From Paenibacillus senegalimassiliensis (GTDB lineage Bacteria > Bacillota > Bacilli > Paenibacillales > Paenibacillaceae), in assembly GCF_001486585.1 (NCBI RefSeq), contig NZ_LN909036.1, positions 1 to 64,000 on the forward strand: a stretch of 64,000 nt of DNA, written 5' to 3'. Position 1 is the first letter of the stretch, and each line of letters starts with the position of its first letter. The position numbers and the translations under genes were made by a program. Shown here piece after piece: positions 8,466 to 18,180 of this stretch. The notes under the pieces were generated by a model. It was not told where the DNA came from. It did no database searches and worked only from the letters and a program-made list of their open reading frames with translations.

Positions 8466-9668
8466 TTGTCGAAACCAAAAGTATTTGAAAAACCGGCAGG
8501 CGTTCGCGACTATTTGCCGTTTGCCGTTGATAAGCTGCGTGCGATTGAGCGTCGTGTGCTGGATTGCATGGCTGGCTGGGGTTACCGGCAAATTATGACG
8601 CCAACGATGGAATATTACGATACCGTTGGGGTGGCGAGCTCCACCTCGGATCAGAAATTATTTAAGCTACTGAACAACCGCGGCACGACAATGGTGCTAC
8701 GTTCAGATATGACTGCACCCATTGCTCGCGTAGTCTCCTCCTTACTGAAGGAAGAGCCGCTTCCACTGCGATTATCCTACCATGCTAATGTGTTCCGGGC
8801 GATTGAGGAGGAGGCGGGTAAGGAAGCGGAATTTTTTCAAACCGGGGTTGAACTGGTGGGAGATGATTCCGCTGATGCAGATGCCGAAGTCATCGCCTTG
8901 GCTGTCGCTTCATTGCAGGCGGCGGGCGTCAAGTCTTTCAAGATCGCTGTAGGCCATGTCGGGTTCCTTAACGGCTTGCTGGCCGAAGCGGTGCCAGGAC
9001 GAGACGACATTCGCCAGGCGCTGAAGGAAGGGCTGCTCCATCGTGATTACGTTGGCTATCGGGAGATGCTGGCCGAGCTATCCTTATCCCAACAACAGCA
9101 TGAGGAGCTTGAAGGAATTCTCCGGCTGCGTGGAGGCAAGGAAGTGTGTGGTCAAGCTCTGGAGTTAAGCGCCGACCCGCTTGCCCAAGCATCGGTCAAG
9201 CATTTGAGTCAGGTGTGGGATGCGCTGGAGGACTTCGGGGTAGCTGAGCATGTCATGATTGATTTGACGATGATTGGTGACTTCTCTTATTATACGGGCA
9301 TGACCTTCGAGGGATATGCAGCCGAACTGGGCTTCCCGGTATGCAGCGGTGGGCGGTACGATAATTTGCTGCAACAATTCGGCAGACCTGCTCCGGCCAC
9401 AGGATTCTCCCTGAAGACGAACCGGATCCTTGACGGCGTTCACGGCCTGGACAGCGAAGCGGAACTGCCGGTGGTATTGCAATATGACGTGGTCAATCGG
9501 AAACGTGCCTTTGCAGAAGCCGAGCGGCTTCGCCAGGAAGGAAAAAGTGTCTTGATGAGACATGTTGCAAGCCTAGGGGATTTGCTGGCATCAGGACAAG
9601 GCGGGGAACGGCGGCCGGGACCGCTGGGACCCTTGTATGGAGACATTCTGACCTTTGTGAGCTTCTAA
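8466..9668 (+). CDS. hisZ: ATP phosphoribosyltransferase regulatory subunit
   Basis: HisZ is a catalytically inactive histidyl-tRNA-synthetase paralogue that assembles with short-form HisG and is needed for its activity and feedback control. It is about 400 residues. The class II fold is visible in MVLRSDMTAPIARV and SYHANVFRAIEEEAGKE (motif 2). I chose the TTG at 8466 (MSKPKVFEKPAGVRDYLP) because AGGGGTGA ends 5 bases before it; the in-frame GTG at 8457 lies inside that ribosome binding site. It is the first gene of the his operon. Confidence 0.93.
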   Translation: MSKPKVFEKPAGVRDYLPFAVDKLRAIERRVLDCMAGWGYRQIMTPTMEYYDTVGVASSTSDQKLFKLLNNRGTTMVLRSDMTAPIARVVSSLLKEEPLPLRLSYHANVFRAIEEEAGKEAEFFQTGVELVGDDSADADAEVIALAVASLQAAGVKSFKIAVGHVGFLNGLLAEAVPGRDDIRQALKEGLLHRDYVGYREMLAELSLSQQQHEELEGILRLRGGKEVCGQALELSADPLAQASVKHLSQVWDALEDFGVAEHVMIDLTMIGDFSYYTGMTFEGYAAELGFPVCSGGRYDNLLQQFGRPAPATGFSLKTNRILDGVHGLDSEAELPVVLQYDVVNRKRAFAEAERLRQEGKSVLMRHVASLGDLLASGQGGERRPGPLGPLYGDILTFVSF

Positions 9669-9709
9669 AGCAGAGGTCCAGTCTCCCAGTCTGAAAGGAG
9701 GGCCATCTA

Positions 9710-10354
9710 GTGGGCCAGATTATAAAAGTAGCCATGCCCAAAGGGCGTATTTATAAGAAAGCATCGATCTTGTTTCGTGAGGCAGGTATTCTCATTCCAG
9801 GAGATGTGGATGATTCGCGCAAGCTGGTTATACCACTGCCGGAGATCGGTATGGAGTTCATTCTGGCCAAACCGGTGGACGTACCCACCTATGTTGAATA
9901 CGGGGTCGCTGATATCGGGATTGTGGGCAAGGATGTATTAATGGAAGAGGAACGGGACGTATATGAGTTACTGGATCTTGGTATTGCCCGTTGCCGGATG
10001 TCTGTCATTGCACTGCCGGATTGGAAGCCGGGGATACAGCAGCGAGTGGCGACCAAGTATCCAAACGTGGCCTCAAGATTCTTCCGTGAGCAAGGACAGC
10101 AGGTGGAAGTGATCAAGCTGAACGGTTCCATTGAGCTGGCACCCCTGATTGGTCTTGCGGATCGGATTGTCGATATGGTAGAAACCGGGCAAACGTTAAA
10201 AGAGAATGGACTGGTTGAGCGGGAACAGCTCTTTGAAATTACCAGCCGCTTGATTGCGAATCGGGTAAGCTATCGGATGAAGAATGCAGAGATTCAGACG
10301 GTATGCGATGCGCTAAGTAAAGTGATTGGGCGGGATCAGGTCAAGCAAGGCTAA
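9710..10354 (+). CDS. hisG: ATP phosphoribosyltransferase, short form
   Basis: This enzyme catalyses the first step of histidine synthesis, ATP + PRPP to phosphoribosyl-ATP. It is 214 residues, the short form that lacks the C-terminal regulatory domain and therefore depends on HisZ, encoded just upstream. The N-terminus ([14 protein letters not shown]) and the PRPP-loop region ([19 protein letters not shown]) are characteristic. The GTG start follows AAAGGAGGG by 8 bases. A structured 125-base spacer separates it from hisD. Confidence 0.95.
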   Translation: MGQIIKVAMPKGRIYKKASILFREAGILIPGDVDDSRKLVIPLPEIGMEFILAKPVDVPTYVEYGVADIGIVGKDVLMEEERDVYELLDLGIARCRMSVIALPDWKPGIQQRVATKYPNVASRFFREQGQQVEVIKLNGSIELAPLIGLADRIVDMVETGQTLKENGLVEREQLFEITSRLIANRVSYRMKNAEIQTVCDALSKVIGRDQVKQG

Positions 10355-10372
10355 GCAAATGGAACGAACAGC

Positions 10373-10450
10373 GTGGTGAACAAGTTGCCGAAGAGCGGTG
10401 ACAGCGGGTGTAAGCCTATAATGGACGCAGGTGCCCTATGGGTTCACCAC
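10373..10450 (+). repeat. Inverted repeat in the hisG-hisD spacer
   Basis: GTGGTGAAC (10373-10381) and its perfect complement GTTCACCAC (10442-10450) would close a 78-base structured segment 30 bases before hisD. No T run follows, so it is not a classical terminator. It may influence mRNA processing or differential expression. Confidence 0.5.
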
Positions 10451-10479
10451 ACTTCTAAATAGAGCAGGGGGAACGTGGG

Positions 10480-11781
10480 ATGAAGCTGGTATCGGCAGAG
10501 GAGTTTGATTTGCGGCGGGAAGTGGAATACGGCTCGCCAGAGCAGAATGAGACGGTAAAAGCCATCGTGAAGGCAGTCAAGCAGGAAGGGGATGCGGCAC
10601 TGCTTCGGTACACGAAGCAGTTTGACAAGGTAGCGCTAGAGGCTTCGCAGCTACGCGTTATGCCGGAGGAACTGGAAGCGGCTTATGCTAAGGTTGAGGC
10701 TTCCTTTGTAACGGCTATTCGGGCGGCGGCCGACCATATCCGGCAATTCCATGCCCGGCAGAAGCGCAACTCCTGGATGGACCTGCAAGCCGATGGCAGT
10801 CTGCTCGGCCAGATCATTCGGCCGCTGAAGCGAGTCGGAGTCTATGTTCCCGGCGGTAAAGCAGCCTATCCATCCTCCGTGCTGATGAACGTCATTCCTG
10901 CTCAGGTGGCAGGCGTACCGGAGATTGTGATGGTGACGCCGCCAGCGACCGGCGGCAAGGAAAGGATCGACCCGTATATTCTCGTCGCCGCCGCTGAGGC
11001 GGGCGTACATGAGATCTACCGGGTCGGCGGGGCGCAAGCGGTGGCGGCACTCGCTTACGGCACCGACACGATTGCCCCGGTCGATAAAATTTGCGGACCG
11101 GGCAACATCTACGTCGCGCTAGCCAAGCGCGAGGTGTACGGCGTCGTCGATATCGACAGTATCGCCGGACCGAGTGAAATCGCCGTCCTGGCCGACGATA
11201 CAGCAGATGCCGCCTATGTGGCGGCAGATCTGCTGTCGCAGGCGGAGCATGACGAGATGGCTTCGGCGATTCTCGTGACCCCGTCCGAGACGTTCGCCAA
11301 GGCTTGTCAGGCCGAGGTGGAGCGTCAGTTGGCCGAATTGCCGCGCAAGGAGATCGCGGGCGCGTCGATAGAACAGTACGGCGCTATTCTGCTGGTCGAT
11401 TCGATTGAGGCGGGTATCGATGTGATCAATAAGCTGGCGCCGGAGCATTTTGAGCTAATTGTGGACAATCCGATGGGGTATTTGGGGTTGATCGAGAACG
11501 CTGGCGCAATCTTCCTTGGTCCCTATAGCTCTGAACCGGTGGGCGACTATTTTGCCGGACCGAATCATATCATTCCAACCAATGGTACGGCGAGATTCTC
11601 ATCGCCGGTGGATGTGGATGATTTTATCAAAAAGTCCAGTGTGATTTATTATAGTAAGGAAGCGTTGCTGGAGAACGGGGCTACCATTATGGAACTGGCC
11701 CGGCGCGAAGGGCTGGAGGGCCACGCTCGCGCCATTGAAGTGCGGCTGCGTCAAGAAGGAAAGGCAGGGGGATTACAATGA
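10480..11781 (+). CDS. hisD: Histidinol dehydrogenase
   Basis: This zinc enzyme performs the last two steps, oxidising L-histidinol to histidine with NAD. It is 433 residues, the usual length. The signature around [20 protein letters not shown], the AEHDEMA segment, and [11 protein letters not shown] with the catalytic Glu-His pair are visible. The ATG follows CAGGGGGAACGTGGG. Its stop overlaps the hisB start (ATGA). Confidence 0.97.
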   Translation: MKLVSAEEFDLRREVEYGSPEQNETVKAIVKAVKQEGDAALLRYTKQFDKVALEASQLRVMPEELEAAYAKVEASFVTAIRAAADHIRQFHARQKRNSWMDLQADGSLLGQIIRPLKRVGVYVPGGKAAYPSSVLMNVIPAQVAGVPEIVMVTPPATGGKERIDPYILVAAAEAGVHEIYRVGGAQAVAALAYGTDTIAPVDKICGPGNIYVALAKREVYGVVDIDSIAGPSEIAVLADDTADAAYVAADLLSQAEHDEMASAILVTPSETFAKACQAEVERQLAELPRKEIAGASIEQYGAILLVDSIEAGIDVINKLAPEHFELIVDNPMGYLGLIENAGAIFLGPYSSEPVGDYFAGPNHIIPTNGTARFSSPVDVDDFIKKSSVIYYSKEALLENGATIMELARREGLEGHARAIEVRLRQEGKAGGLQ

Positions 11782-12389
11782 CAACCCATAATGAAAATGT
11801 GATCGTACGGGAATCCAGCGTTAGCCGGACTACCAATGAGACGGATATCAAATTGAGCTTTGCGGTCGATGGCCGTGGCGAAGCCAAGCTGGAGACGGAC
11901 GTACCATTCCTGAATCATATGCTGGATTTGTTCACCAAGCACGGACAATTCAACCTGGCTGTGGAAGCGCGGGGAGATATTGAGATTGATGACCATCATA
12001 CGGTGGAGGATATCGGGATTTGTCTGGGACAAGTAATCCGGGAAGCGCTGGGCGACAAGAAGGGCATTAAGCGGTATGCCAGCGTTTTTATCCCTATGGA
12101 TGAGGCCTTGGCTCAAGTGGTCATTGATATCAGCAATCGGCCTCACTTCGAGTATCGGGCAGAGTATCCGTCAGACCGCGTAGGCAGCTTCGATGTGCAA
12201 CTGGTGCAAGAGTTCCTGTGGAAGCTGGCGCTCGAGGCGCGGATTACGCTGCATGTGATTGTGCATTACGGACAGAATACGCACCACATGATCGAAGCGG
12301 TCTTCAAGGCGCTCGGACGGGCGCTGGATGAGGCAACGACCATCGATCCGCGCGTCAGCGGGGTGCCATCGACGAAGGGAGTGCTATAG
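11778..12389 (+). CDS. hisB: Imidazoleglycerol-phosphate dehydratase
   Basis: This manganese enzyme converts imidazoleglycerol phosphate to imidazoleacetol phosphate. It is 203 residues, the monofunctional Bacillota form without a fused phosphatase. The two metal-binding motifs [10 protein letters not shown] and [13 protein letters not shown] are intact. ATGA overlap with hisD indicates coupled translation. Confidence 0.97.
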   Translation: MTTHNENVIVRESSVSRTTNETDIKLSFAVDGRGEAKLETDVPFLNHMLDLFTKHGQFNLAVEARGDIEIDDHHTVEDIGICLGQVIREALGDKKGIKRYASVFIPMDEALAQVVIDISNRPHFEYRAEYPSDRVGSFDVQLVQEFLWKLALEARITLHVIVHYGQNTHHMIEAVFKALGRALDEATTIDPRVSGVPSTKGVL

Positions 12390-12392
12390 CCC

Positions 12393-13019
12393 ATGAGAAT
12401 CGCCATCGTCGATTATGGCATGGGCAACCTGCACAGCGTAGGCAAAGCGGTGGAGCGCCTTGGCTATGAGGGCTTCGTCACGGGAGACGAAGCCCAGATT
12501 GTTGCGGCAGACGGCGTGATTCTGCCGGGCGTCGGGGCCTTTGGCGATGCGATGGAGCATCTGCGAGCCACTGGGCTGGACCGCGTAGTGCGGACGGTAG
12601 CCGCCAGCGGCACGCCGCTGCTCGGCATCTGCCTCGGGATGCAGCTACTCTTCGCGGAGAGCGAAGAGTATGGGCGCAACGAGGGGCTGGGCTTGCTGCC
12701 GGGCAAGGCGGTCCGGTTTGCCGGCACCGAAGGGTACAAGGTGCCGCATATGGGCTGGAACCGGCTGGAGTTTCGCCAGCCGGAGAACCCGCTGCTCCAG
12801 GGCCTGGAGGAAGGACATGTGTACTTCGTCCACTCCTTCCATGTGCTGCCGGAGCAGCCGGAGGATTTGCTGGCCGTGACAGACTACGGCCACCCGGTTA
12901 CGGCCATTGTGGGCCGTGCCAATGTGCTGGGCATGCAGTTCCACCCCGAGAAGAGTGGAGCGCTGGGAATGGCGCTGCTGCGCAACTTCCTGGCCTTGGT
13001 GGAACGACAAGAAGGCTGA
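12393..13019 (+). CDS. hisH: Imidazole glycerol phosphate synthase, glutamine amidotransferase subunit
   Basis: HisH releases ammonia from glutamine and channels it to HisF. It is 208 residues, class I amidotransferase fold: nucleophile Cys in LLGICLGMQLLF and the His-Glu pair in GMQFHPEKSG. It begins 3 bases after the hisB stop. A 167-base structured spacer separates it from hisA. Confidence 0.96.
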   Translation: MRIAIVDYGMGNLHSVGKAVERLGYEGFVTGDEAQIVAADGVILPGVGAFGDAMEHLRATGLDRVVRTVAASGTPLLGICLGMQLLFAESEEYGRNEGLGLLPGKAVRFAGTEGYKVPHMGWNRLEFRQPENPLLQGLEEGHVYFVHSFHVLPEQPEDLLAVTDYGHPVTAIVGRANVLGMQFHPEKSGALGMALLRNFLALVERQEG

Positions 13020-13058
13020 GTCTAACGTACGTTGCGGCACAGTGCAGCCACGTTCATG

Positions 13059-13145
13059 ACAGCTTGGTTGGCGGCAGGCGGGATGTGCTTGTCCAGGGTG
13101 AGGGTGAACCCGGGCTGCATGCCGCATGCGCGCAAACCAAGCTGT
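13059..13145 (+). repeat. Inverted repeat in the hisH-hisA spacer
   Basis: ACAGCTTGGTT (13059-13069) is exactly complementary to AACCAAGCTGT (13135-13145). The enclosed GC-rich 65 bases can fold further (for example GGGTGAACCC and GCATGCCGCATGC). No T tract follows. It is a second large intra-operon structure in his. Confidence 0.5.
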
Positions 13146-13186
13146 ACACGTCTATTATGAGAGCATAGATACAGGAGGGAATCACG

Positions 13187-13927
13187 ATGTCATCATTTAT
13201 CATATACCCGGCTATCGATATTCGCGGAGGCCAGTGTGTCAGATTGGTTCAAGGCGATTATGACCGTGAGACGGTATATAATGCCGATCCGCTAGAGGTG
13301 GCACGTTCCTGGGAAGCCCAGGGCGGTTCGTTTATTCACTTGGTAGATTTGGATGGGGCCAAGGCCGGCCATCCGGTAAATGACGAATTAATCGGGCGCA
13401 TTGCCAGCAGTGTTCAGGTTCCGGTACAAGTTGGCGGGGGACTTCGGACGGTGGAGGATGTACGGCATCTGCTGTCGCTTGGCGTTAGCCGGGTGATCAT
13501 CGGTACGGCAGCCATTGAGGATCGGGCCTTCACCGAGGCGGTGCTGGGCGAGTACGGGGACCAGGTAGCTATTGGGATCGACGCGAGAAATGGACTGGTG
13601 GCTACGCGCGGCTGGCTGGAAACGTCCGAGGTACAGGCGGAGGTATTGGCCAAGGAACTGGCGGCGAAGGGAGCCGAGACTTTTATCTTCACGGATATTT
13701 CCCGGGATGGCATGATGCAGGGACCTAATGTGGAGGCAATCCGTTCACTAGCCAAAGCGTCGGGGAAAACGGTCATTGCTTCCGGGGGCGTCACGGTTCA
13801 GGATGATTTGCTGCGGTTAGCGGAATATGCCGATCAAGGTATCGGTGGCGCGATTGTGGGCAAAGCGCTGTATACGGGTAATATTCAACTGGCTGAGGCC
13901 ATTAAGGCCGTCCAAGCCGGGAGATAA
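13187..13927 (+). CDS. hisA: ProFAR isomerase
   Basis: This (beta/alpha)8-barrel isomerase converts ProFAR to PRFAR. It is 246 residues. The first catalytic Asp is in [19 protein letters not shown], the second in the [10 protein letters not shown] segment, with phosphate-binding glycines in QVGGGLR and IASGGV. The ATG follows ACAGGAGGGAATCACG. It is paired with the homologous hisF downstream. Confidence 0.97.
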   Translation: MSSFIIYPAIDIRGGQCVRLVQGDYDRETVYNADPLEVARSWEAQGGSFIHLVDLDGAKAGHPVNDELIGRIASSVQVPVQVGGGLRTVEDVRHLLSLGVSRVIIGTAAIEDRAFTEAVLGEYGDQVAIGIDARNGLVATRGWLETSEVQAEVLAKELAAKGAETFIFTDISRDGMMQGPNVEAIRSLAKASGKTVIASGGVTVQDDLLRLAEYADQGIGGAIVGKALYTGNIQLAEAIKAVQAGR

Positions 13928-13986
13928 AGTTACTCTTAAGTGACGGGAAAAGTTCTGAACTGATTATAGAAAGGAAGTTGAACCAG

Positions 13987-14745
13987 ATGCTCGCAAAGCG
14001 AATCATTCCCTGTCTGGATGTGAAGGATGGCCGGGTCGTCAAAGGGGTTAACTTCGTCAACCTGCGCGACGCCGGGGACCCGGTGGAGTTAGCAGCCCTA
14101 TATGACCGCGAAGGTGCGGACGAGCTTGTATTTCTTGATATCTCTGCCTCGCACGAAGGGCGGGCGACGATGGTGGAAGTGGTCAAGCAAACGGCCGGGG
14201 AGATCGCTATTCCTTTTACTGTAGGTGGCGGGATTTCTCAGGTTGAGGATATGAAGCGCCTGCTGCGGGCCGGTGCGGACAAGATCGGGATTAATACGGC
14301 GGCGGTGCTGAATCCGGAGCTTATTGCGGATGGGTCACGTCGCTTCGGTGCTCAGTGTATCGTGGTGGCGGTGGATGCCAAGTATAATGCGGACTGGGAA
14401 GAATGGGAAGTGTACACCCATGGTGGACGCAAACCGACAGGAATTCGTGCGCTGAATTGGGTACGGGAGGTAGAGAAGCGGGGAGCGGGCGAGATTCTGC
14501 TCACCAGCATGGATGCGGATGGTACCAAGGATGGCTTTGACTTGCCGCTTACGAGCGCTGTTAGCCGGGCTGTCGGCATTCCGGTAATCGCTTCGGGCGG
14601 AGCCGGGAAGATGGAGGATTTCTACGAGGTATTTATGGAAGGCCAGGCCGATGCGGCGCTGGCGGCGACGATTTTTCATTATAAAGAAATGGCGATACCG
14701 GACTTGAAAAAAGACCTGAAGGTCAAAGGGGTGGAGATACGATGA
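13987..14745 (+). CDS. hisF: Imidazole glycerol phosphate synthase, cyclase subunit
   Basis: HisF uses HisH-derived ammonia to convert PRFAR to imidazoleglycerol phosphate and AICAR. It is 252 residues from the ATG at 13987 ([20 protein letters not shown]). AAGGAAG lies 9 bases before this ATG; an in-frame TTG at 13978 is too close to it to be used. The catalytic Asp residues are in CLDVKDG and [11 protein letters not shown]. Its stop overlaps hisIE by ATGA. Confidence 0.96.
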   Translation: MLAKRIIPCLDVKDGRVVKGVNFVNLRDAGDPVELAALYDREGADELVFLDISASHEGRATMVEVVKQTAGEIAIPFTVGGGISQVEDMKRLLRAGADKIGINTAAVLNPELIADGSRRFGAQCIVVAVDAKYNADWEEWEVYTHGGRKPTGIRALNWVREVEKRGAGEILLTSMDADGTKDGFDLPLTSAVSRAVGIPVIASGGAGKMEDFYEVFMEGQADAALAATIFHYKEMAIPDLKKDLKVKGVEIR

Positions 14746-15449
14746 GCGTAGCGGGTGAACAACCGTTGCAGTTGCTGGTGTCTGTAGAGGAATTGAATGG
14801 AGCAATCAAGTGGGATGCGGACGGATTAGTCCCGGCTGTGGTCCAGGATGCGGATAGCAAGGAAGTGCTGATGATGGCTTATATGAACCAGGAATCGCTG
14901 CGCAAGTCCGTGGAGACGGGATTCACCTGGTTCTGGAGCCGCTCACGTAGCGAGCTTTGGAACAAAGGGGCGACCTCTGGCAATACACAGCGAATCACGG
15001 CGCTGCACTACGATTGCGACGGCGATACGCTGTTGGTAGAGGCGCAGTCGGCGGGCCCTGCCTGTCACACCGGTGAGCGGACCTGCTTCTACCGCACGGC
15101 GGCCGTTGCCAACGATACTGAATCGAAGGTGACTGAAGGAAGTGAGCTGGCGCGGTTCAAGGTGCTGGCCGAACTGGAGCAGTTAATTGCCGAGCGTGAC
15201 GCTGAGCGTCCAGAAGGCGCGTATACGACGTATCTGTTCGAGAAGGGCATCGACAAGATTCTCAAGAAGGTGGGCGAGGAGACGGCTGAATCGATCATCG
15301 CTGCCAAAAATGGGGATAATGACGAGCTTCGTTACGAGGTTAGCGATCTGATCTACCATCTGCTGGTGCTGCTGCGCGAACGCAAGCTGCCGTTGGACGA
15401 GGTTATGCAAGAGCTGGAGCGGCGCCATGAACGGCCGCGCCGGGATTAA
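14742..15449 (+). CDS. hisI: Bifunctional phosphoribosyl-AMP cyclohydrolase / phosphoribosyl-ATP pyrophosphatase
   Basis: This is a fusion enzyme (HisIE) for steps two and three. The N-terminal cyclohydrolase domain (about 20-125) shows the [10 protein letters not shown] segment, the Zn Cys residues ([23 protein letters not shown]) and the [16 protein letters not shown] signature. The C-terminal pyrophosphatase domain (about 135-230) shows [16 protein letters not shown]. It is 235 residues and translationally coupled to hisF. Confidence 0.96.
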   Translation: MSVAGEQPLQLLVSVEELNGAIKWDADGLVPAVVQDADSKEVLMMAYMNQESLRKSVETGFTWFWSRSRSELWNKGATSGNTQRITALHYDCDGDTLLVEAQSAGPACHTGERTCFYRTAAVANDTESKVTEGSELARFKVLAELEQLIAERDAERPEGAYTTYLFEKGIDKILKKVGEETAESIIAAKNGDNDELRYEVSDLIYHLLVLLRERKLPLDEVMQELERRHERPRRD

Positions 15450-15464
15450 GGGGGCGCTTGTCTC

Positions 15465-16292
15465 ATGTTGATCGACTATCATACACATCATGAACGGTGC
15501 GGGCACGCTGTTGGCAAGCTGGAGGAATATATTCAGCAAGGTATAGCGATCGGCTTGTCCCACATCGGGGTATCCGATCATATGCCGCTCTTGCATGTGG
15601 ACCCGGCGACCTATTATTCCGAGGTGGCGATGCCCATGGAGGAATTGCCACGTTACGTGGAGGAAGCCTTCGCATTGAAGGAGAAATACCGGGGACAGAT
15701 TGATGTCAGAGTCGGCCTGGAAGGTGACTATGTAGAGGGCTGGGAAGCGGACATTAGCAAGCTGATCCAAATGTATCCATGGGACTATGTGATTGGCTCC
15801 GTTCATTTTCTTGGAGAATGGGATGTGACGGATTACCGGCAAGTACACCATTGGGAAGGGCAGGACGCACTCACGATCTATCGTCGCTACTTTGAGGCGG
15901 TAGCCAAGGCCGCGGCCACGGGCTTCTACGATATCATGGGTCATTTGGACGCGATAAAAAGATTCAAGCATAAGCCTGGCGCTGAGTCGGAGCAAGCTGT
16001 GATAGAACTGGAGCGCACAGCGTTGAACGCGGTGGCTAAAGCAGGCGTTGCTATGGAATTGAACGCCTCTGGCTTATCCAAGCCTTGTGCGGAGATGTTC
16101 CCTAGCCAGCGGATCTTGCAAGGGGCCATTGAACGGGGTATTCCACTGACGTTAGGGTCAGATGCTCATGATCCTCAGAAGCTGGGAGAGCATCTGGATA
16201 CGGCAAGAGAACTGCTGTACCGCTTGGGCGTACGGGAGGTTGCCACCTTCGAGGGAAGACGGAGAACTATGATTGCCCTGGATTGTGACTGA
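15465..16292 (+). CDS. hisJ: Histidinol-phosphatase, PHP type
   Basis: This metal-dependent PHP-family phosphatase releases histidinol from histidinol phosphate. It is 275 residues, starting MLIDYHTHHERCGHA with the HxH metal motif. Other metal ligands are in VSDHMPL, GLEGDYVEG, GSVHFLGEWD, MGHLDAIKRF and LGSDAHDPQ. The ORF begins 15 bases after hisI. The his genes here lack an HAD-type phosphatase, so HisJ completes the pathway apart from the aminotransferase hisC, which is not in the window. Confidence 0.95.
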   Translation: MLIDYHTHHERCGHAVGKLEEYIQQGIAIGLSHIGVSDHMPLLHVDPATYYSEVAMPMEELPRYVEEAFALKEKYRGQIDVRVGLEGDYVEGWEADISKLIQMYPWDYVIGSVHFLGEWDVTDYRQVHHWEGQDALTIYRRYFEAVAKAAATGFYDIMGHLDAIKRFKHKPGAESEQAVIELERTALNAVAKAGVAMELNASGLSKPCAEMFPSQRILQGAIERGIPLTLGSDAHDPQKLGEHLDTARELLYRLGVREVATFEGRRRTMIALDCD

Positions 16293-16387
16293 GGGCGGAG
16301 TGAACCCGGGGCTTGCTACGCTGGACGCTACTTGAAAATGGATGTACGATAAAGACGAGAATGTGTTACACGAGGTTGAGCTCGCAC

Positions 16388-16393
16388 TATAAT
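16388..16393 (+). promoter_or_regulatory. Possible internal promoter before prs
   Basis: A perfect TATAAT lies 26 bases before the predicted prs start in the 117-base hisJ-prs spacer. The -35 is poor, so this is only a candidate for independent expression of prs. Confidence 0.35.
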
Positions 16394-16418
16394 TCAATCT
16401 ATTTGAGGAGTGAAACAG

Positions 16419-17366
16419 GTGGGGTCCAAGATGCGTATTTTTTCCGGTTCGTCCAACCCAAGGCTGGTATCTGATATTTGTGAGCGCCTAGGCGTGGAGC
16501 CCGGAAAGGTCAAGCTATCGCGCTTCAAGAGCGGCGAGATTTATGTCCACTATGAGGAGAGCATCCGTAATTCCGACGTGTTTCTGGTGCAGTCGTTAGC
16601 ACATCCGATTAATGAGTTATTTGTCGAGCTGTTGGTGATGATTGATGCGGCGAAGCGGGCTTCCGCTCGAACAGTGAACATCATTATGCCGTATTACGGT
16701 TATGCCCGGCAGGAGCGCAAGTCCGCACCACGGGAGCCAATCTCGGCAAAGATGCTAGCTGATGTGCTGACTACGGCAGGGGCCAGCCGAGTGGTGACTA
16801 TCGATTTGCACGCTCCCGCAATACAAGGCTTCTTCAATATTCCGGTGGATCATTTAACGGCGCTGGATTTAATGACCGATTACCTGAAGGCGCAAAATAT
16901 CCCGAACCCTGTCATTGTCTCACCCGATGCCGGACGAGCCTCTATGGCGGAGAAGCTGGCCAACGGGCTGGATTCTCCGTTTGCTATTATGATCAAGAAG
17001 CGGCCTTCGCATAATGAATCAGTTATCACGCACGTTATTGGTGATGTTGCCGGGCATACGCCCATCATTATTGAGGATTTGATCGATACAGGCACGACCA
17101 TCGTGAATGTGGTAGAAGGCTTGAAGGAGCGCGGAGCTACAGATGCTTATGTGTGCGCTACCCACGGGCTGTTCTCCGGGGAGGCGCTGGAGAAGCTACA
17201 GCATCCTAATATCCGGCAGGTCGTGGTCACAGACTCGATTGACCAGCCTGAACTGCATTCCGCTCATATTCAGGTGCTATCTGTCGCCCCGATGCTGGCC
17301 CGAGCGACCCAGTTCATTATGGAGGGCGGATCAATCGCAGCTTTGTTTAAGGACCGGGGGATTTAA
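16419..17366 (+). CDS. prs: Ribose-phosphate pyrophosphokinase
   Basis: This enzyme makes PRPP from ribose 5-phosphate and ATP, the substrate that HisG consumes. It is about 315 residues. The ATP/Mg region IDLHAPAIQGFFNIPVDHL and the PRPP loop EDLIDTGTTI are visible, as are SRFKSGEIYV and PYYGYARQERK. I favour the GTG at 16419 because GAGGAG ends 8 bases before it. Placement at the end of the his operon suggests a pathway-dedicated copy; a housekeeping prs elsewhere is expected but not visible. Confidence 0.92.
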   Translation: MGSKMRIFSGSSNPRLVSDICERLGVEPGKVKLSRFKSGEIYVHYEESIRNSDVFLVQSLAHPINELFVELLVMIDAAKRASARTVNIIMPYYGYARQERKSAPREPISAKMLADVLTTAGASRVVTIDLHAPAIQGFFNIPVDHLTALDLMTDYLKAQNIPNPVIVSPDAGRASMAEKLANGLDSPFAIMIKKRPSHNESVITHVIGDVAGHTPIIIEDLIDTGTTIVNVVEGLKERGATDAYVCATHGLFSGEALEKLQHPNIRQVVVTDSIDQPELHSAHIQVLSVAPMLARATQFIMEGGSIAALFKDRGI

Positions 17367-17420
17367 CTCTCCTGAGCGCTTATATTTCAAAATCAGTTGG
17401 AGGGCGTCCTTCAACTGATC

Positions 17421-17449
17421 AGGCTAGCCGAATTCTGGCTGGCCTTTTT
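17421..17449 (+). terminator. his operon terminator
   Basis: The stem AGGCTAGCC/GGCTGGCCT (one T-G pair), 7-base loop and TTTTT lie 54 bases after prs, between it and the convergent DUF1801 gene. Confidence 0.9.
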
Positions 17450-17452
17450 AAT

Positions 17453-17857
17453 TTAACTCTTCTTTGGCGGTTGTCCCTTCCGCTTGGCTTGAGCCTTCTC
17501 CATATTCTCCTCGGCGCGAAAACGAACGATTTGTCGAATTAAGTCCAGAGGGAGTGGTTGTTCGATAGGAAACTGTATCGATCCTTTGGCATGCTTGTAG
17601 CCAGTTAGCTGATCCTGAAATTTCTCGATACCGCTAGGGGCAGGATAGAAGCCGATATGCTTCTTATAGGCGGCGTAATGCACCAGGTTGGTGCCAGCAA
17701 GGGCGAAGGTAGGCATCTGATAGCTAATTTTTTCAGTAGCTTCGGGAGCAGCTTCGCGAATAGCACCGCGAATTTGCTGCAATTTCTCCTGAATATTCGG
17801 CGGCCATAGGGCCATGTAATCTTCTATGGTGGACAGTGGGGGCGTATTTTCTTTCAT
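17453..17857 (-). CDS. DUF1801 / YdhG-like iron-chaperone-fold protein
   Basis: This 134-residue cytoplasmic protein has the DUF1801 pattern: DYMALWPPNIQEKLQQIRG near the N-terminus, EKISYQMPTFAL in the middle, IGFYPAPSGIEKF, then KGSIQFPIEQPLPLDLI. Related proteins such as B. subtilis YdhG have a frataxin-like fold and a proposed iron role; the biochemical function is not settled. The ATG follows a strong AAGGAGGAGGAGGT. That site overlaps the stop of the small membrane peptide gene just upstream, so the two may be co-translated. Confidence 0.85.
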   Translation of the reverse strand: MKENTPPLSTIEDYMALWPPNIQEKLQQIRGAIREAAPEATEKISYQMPTFALAGTNLVHYAAYKKHIGFYPAPSGIEKFQDQLTGYKHAKGSIQFPIEQPLPLDLIRQIVRFRAEENMEKAQAKRKGQPPKKS

Positions 17858-17874
17858 AGCGTACCTCCTCCTCC

Positions 17875-17976
17875 TTATTTTCTCCTCTTATTATGACTAA
17901 ACAAAGACCAGACCAGAACAATAAATAATCCTAATACGATGCCAGTAACTACAATATTTTCCCATAAAATAGTCAT
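17875..17976 (-). CDS. Small membrane peptide, 33 residues
   Basis: A short gene on the minus strand reads MTILWENIVVTGIVLGLFIV and ends in VWSLFSHNKRRK: one hydrophobic segment (about 8-27) and a basic tail, the layout of a single-pass membrane peptide. An AGAGGAGA lies about 14 bases before the ATG, longer than ideal. Its TAA sits at the ribosome binding site of the DUF1801 gene, 17 bases before that ATG, suggesting a two-gene operon. I recognise no family. Confidence 0.5.
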   Translation of the reverse strand: MTILWENIVVTGIVLGLFIVLVWSLFSHNKRRK

Positions 17977-18180
17977 AACGGAAATAAGTTTCTCCTCTCG
18001 CATAAGCCTTATAATCCCGCTTACCGTCCTGTTTATATTCGCTTGGGCTAATTTATTTTCCTTCCTCTTCCGTAAAGTCCGCTATTTTCCGACAGGATTC
18101 CTCGTGGGAGGACAGCTTATACTATGGTATACTTTGGGGTGATGGAAGATTAAGTACGCTATAAAGGGGAGGTGCCTTGC

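Noticed and set aside
17939..18142. 67-codon plus-strand frame with one hydrophobic stretch
   Set aside because: It has no ribosome binding site, runs antisense to the better-supported 33-residue minus-strand gene, and ends in the promoter region of the TPR gene.
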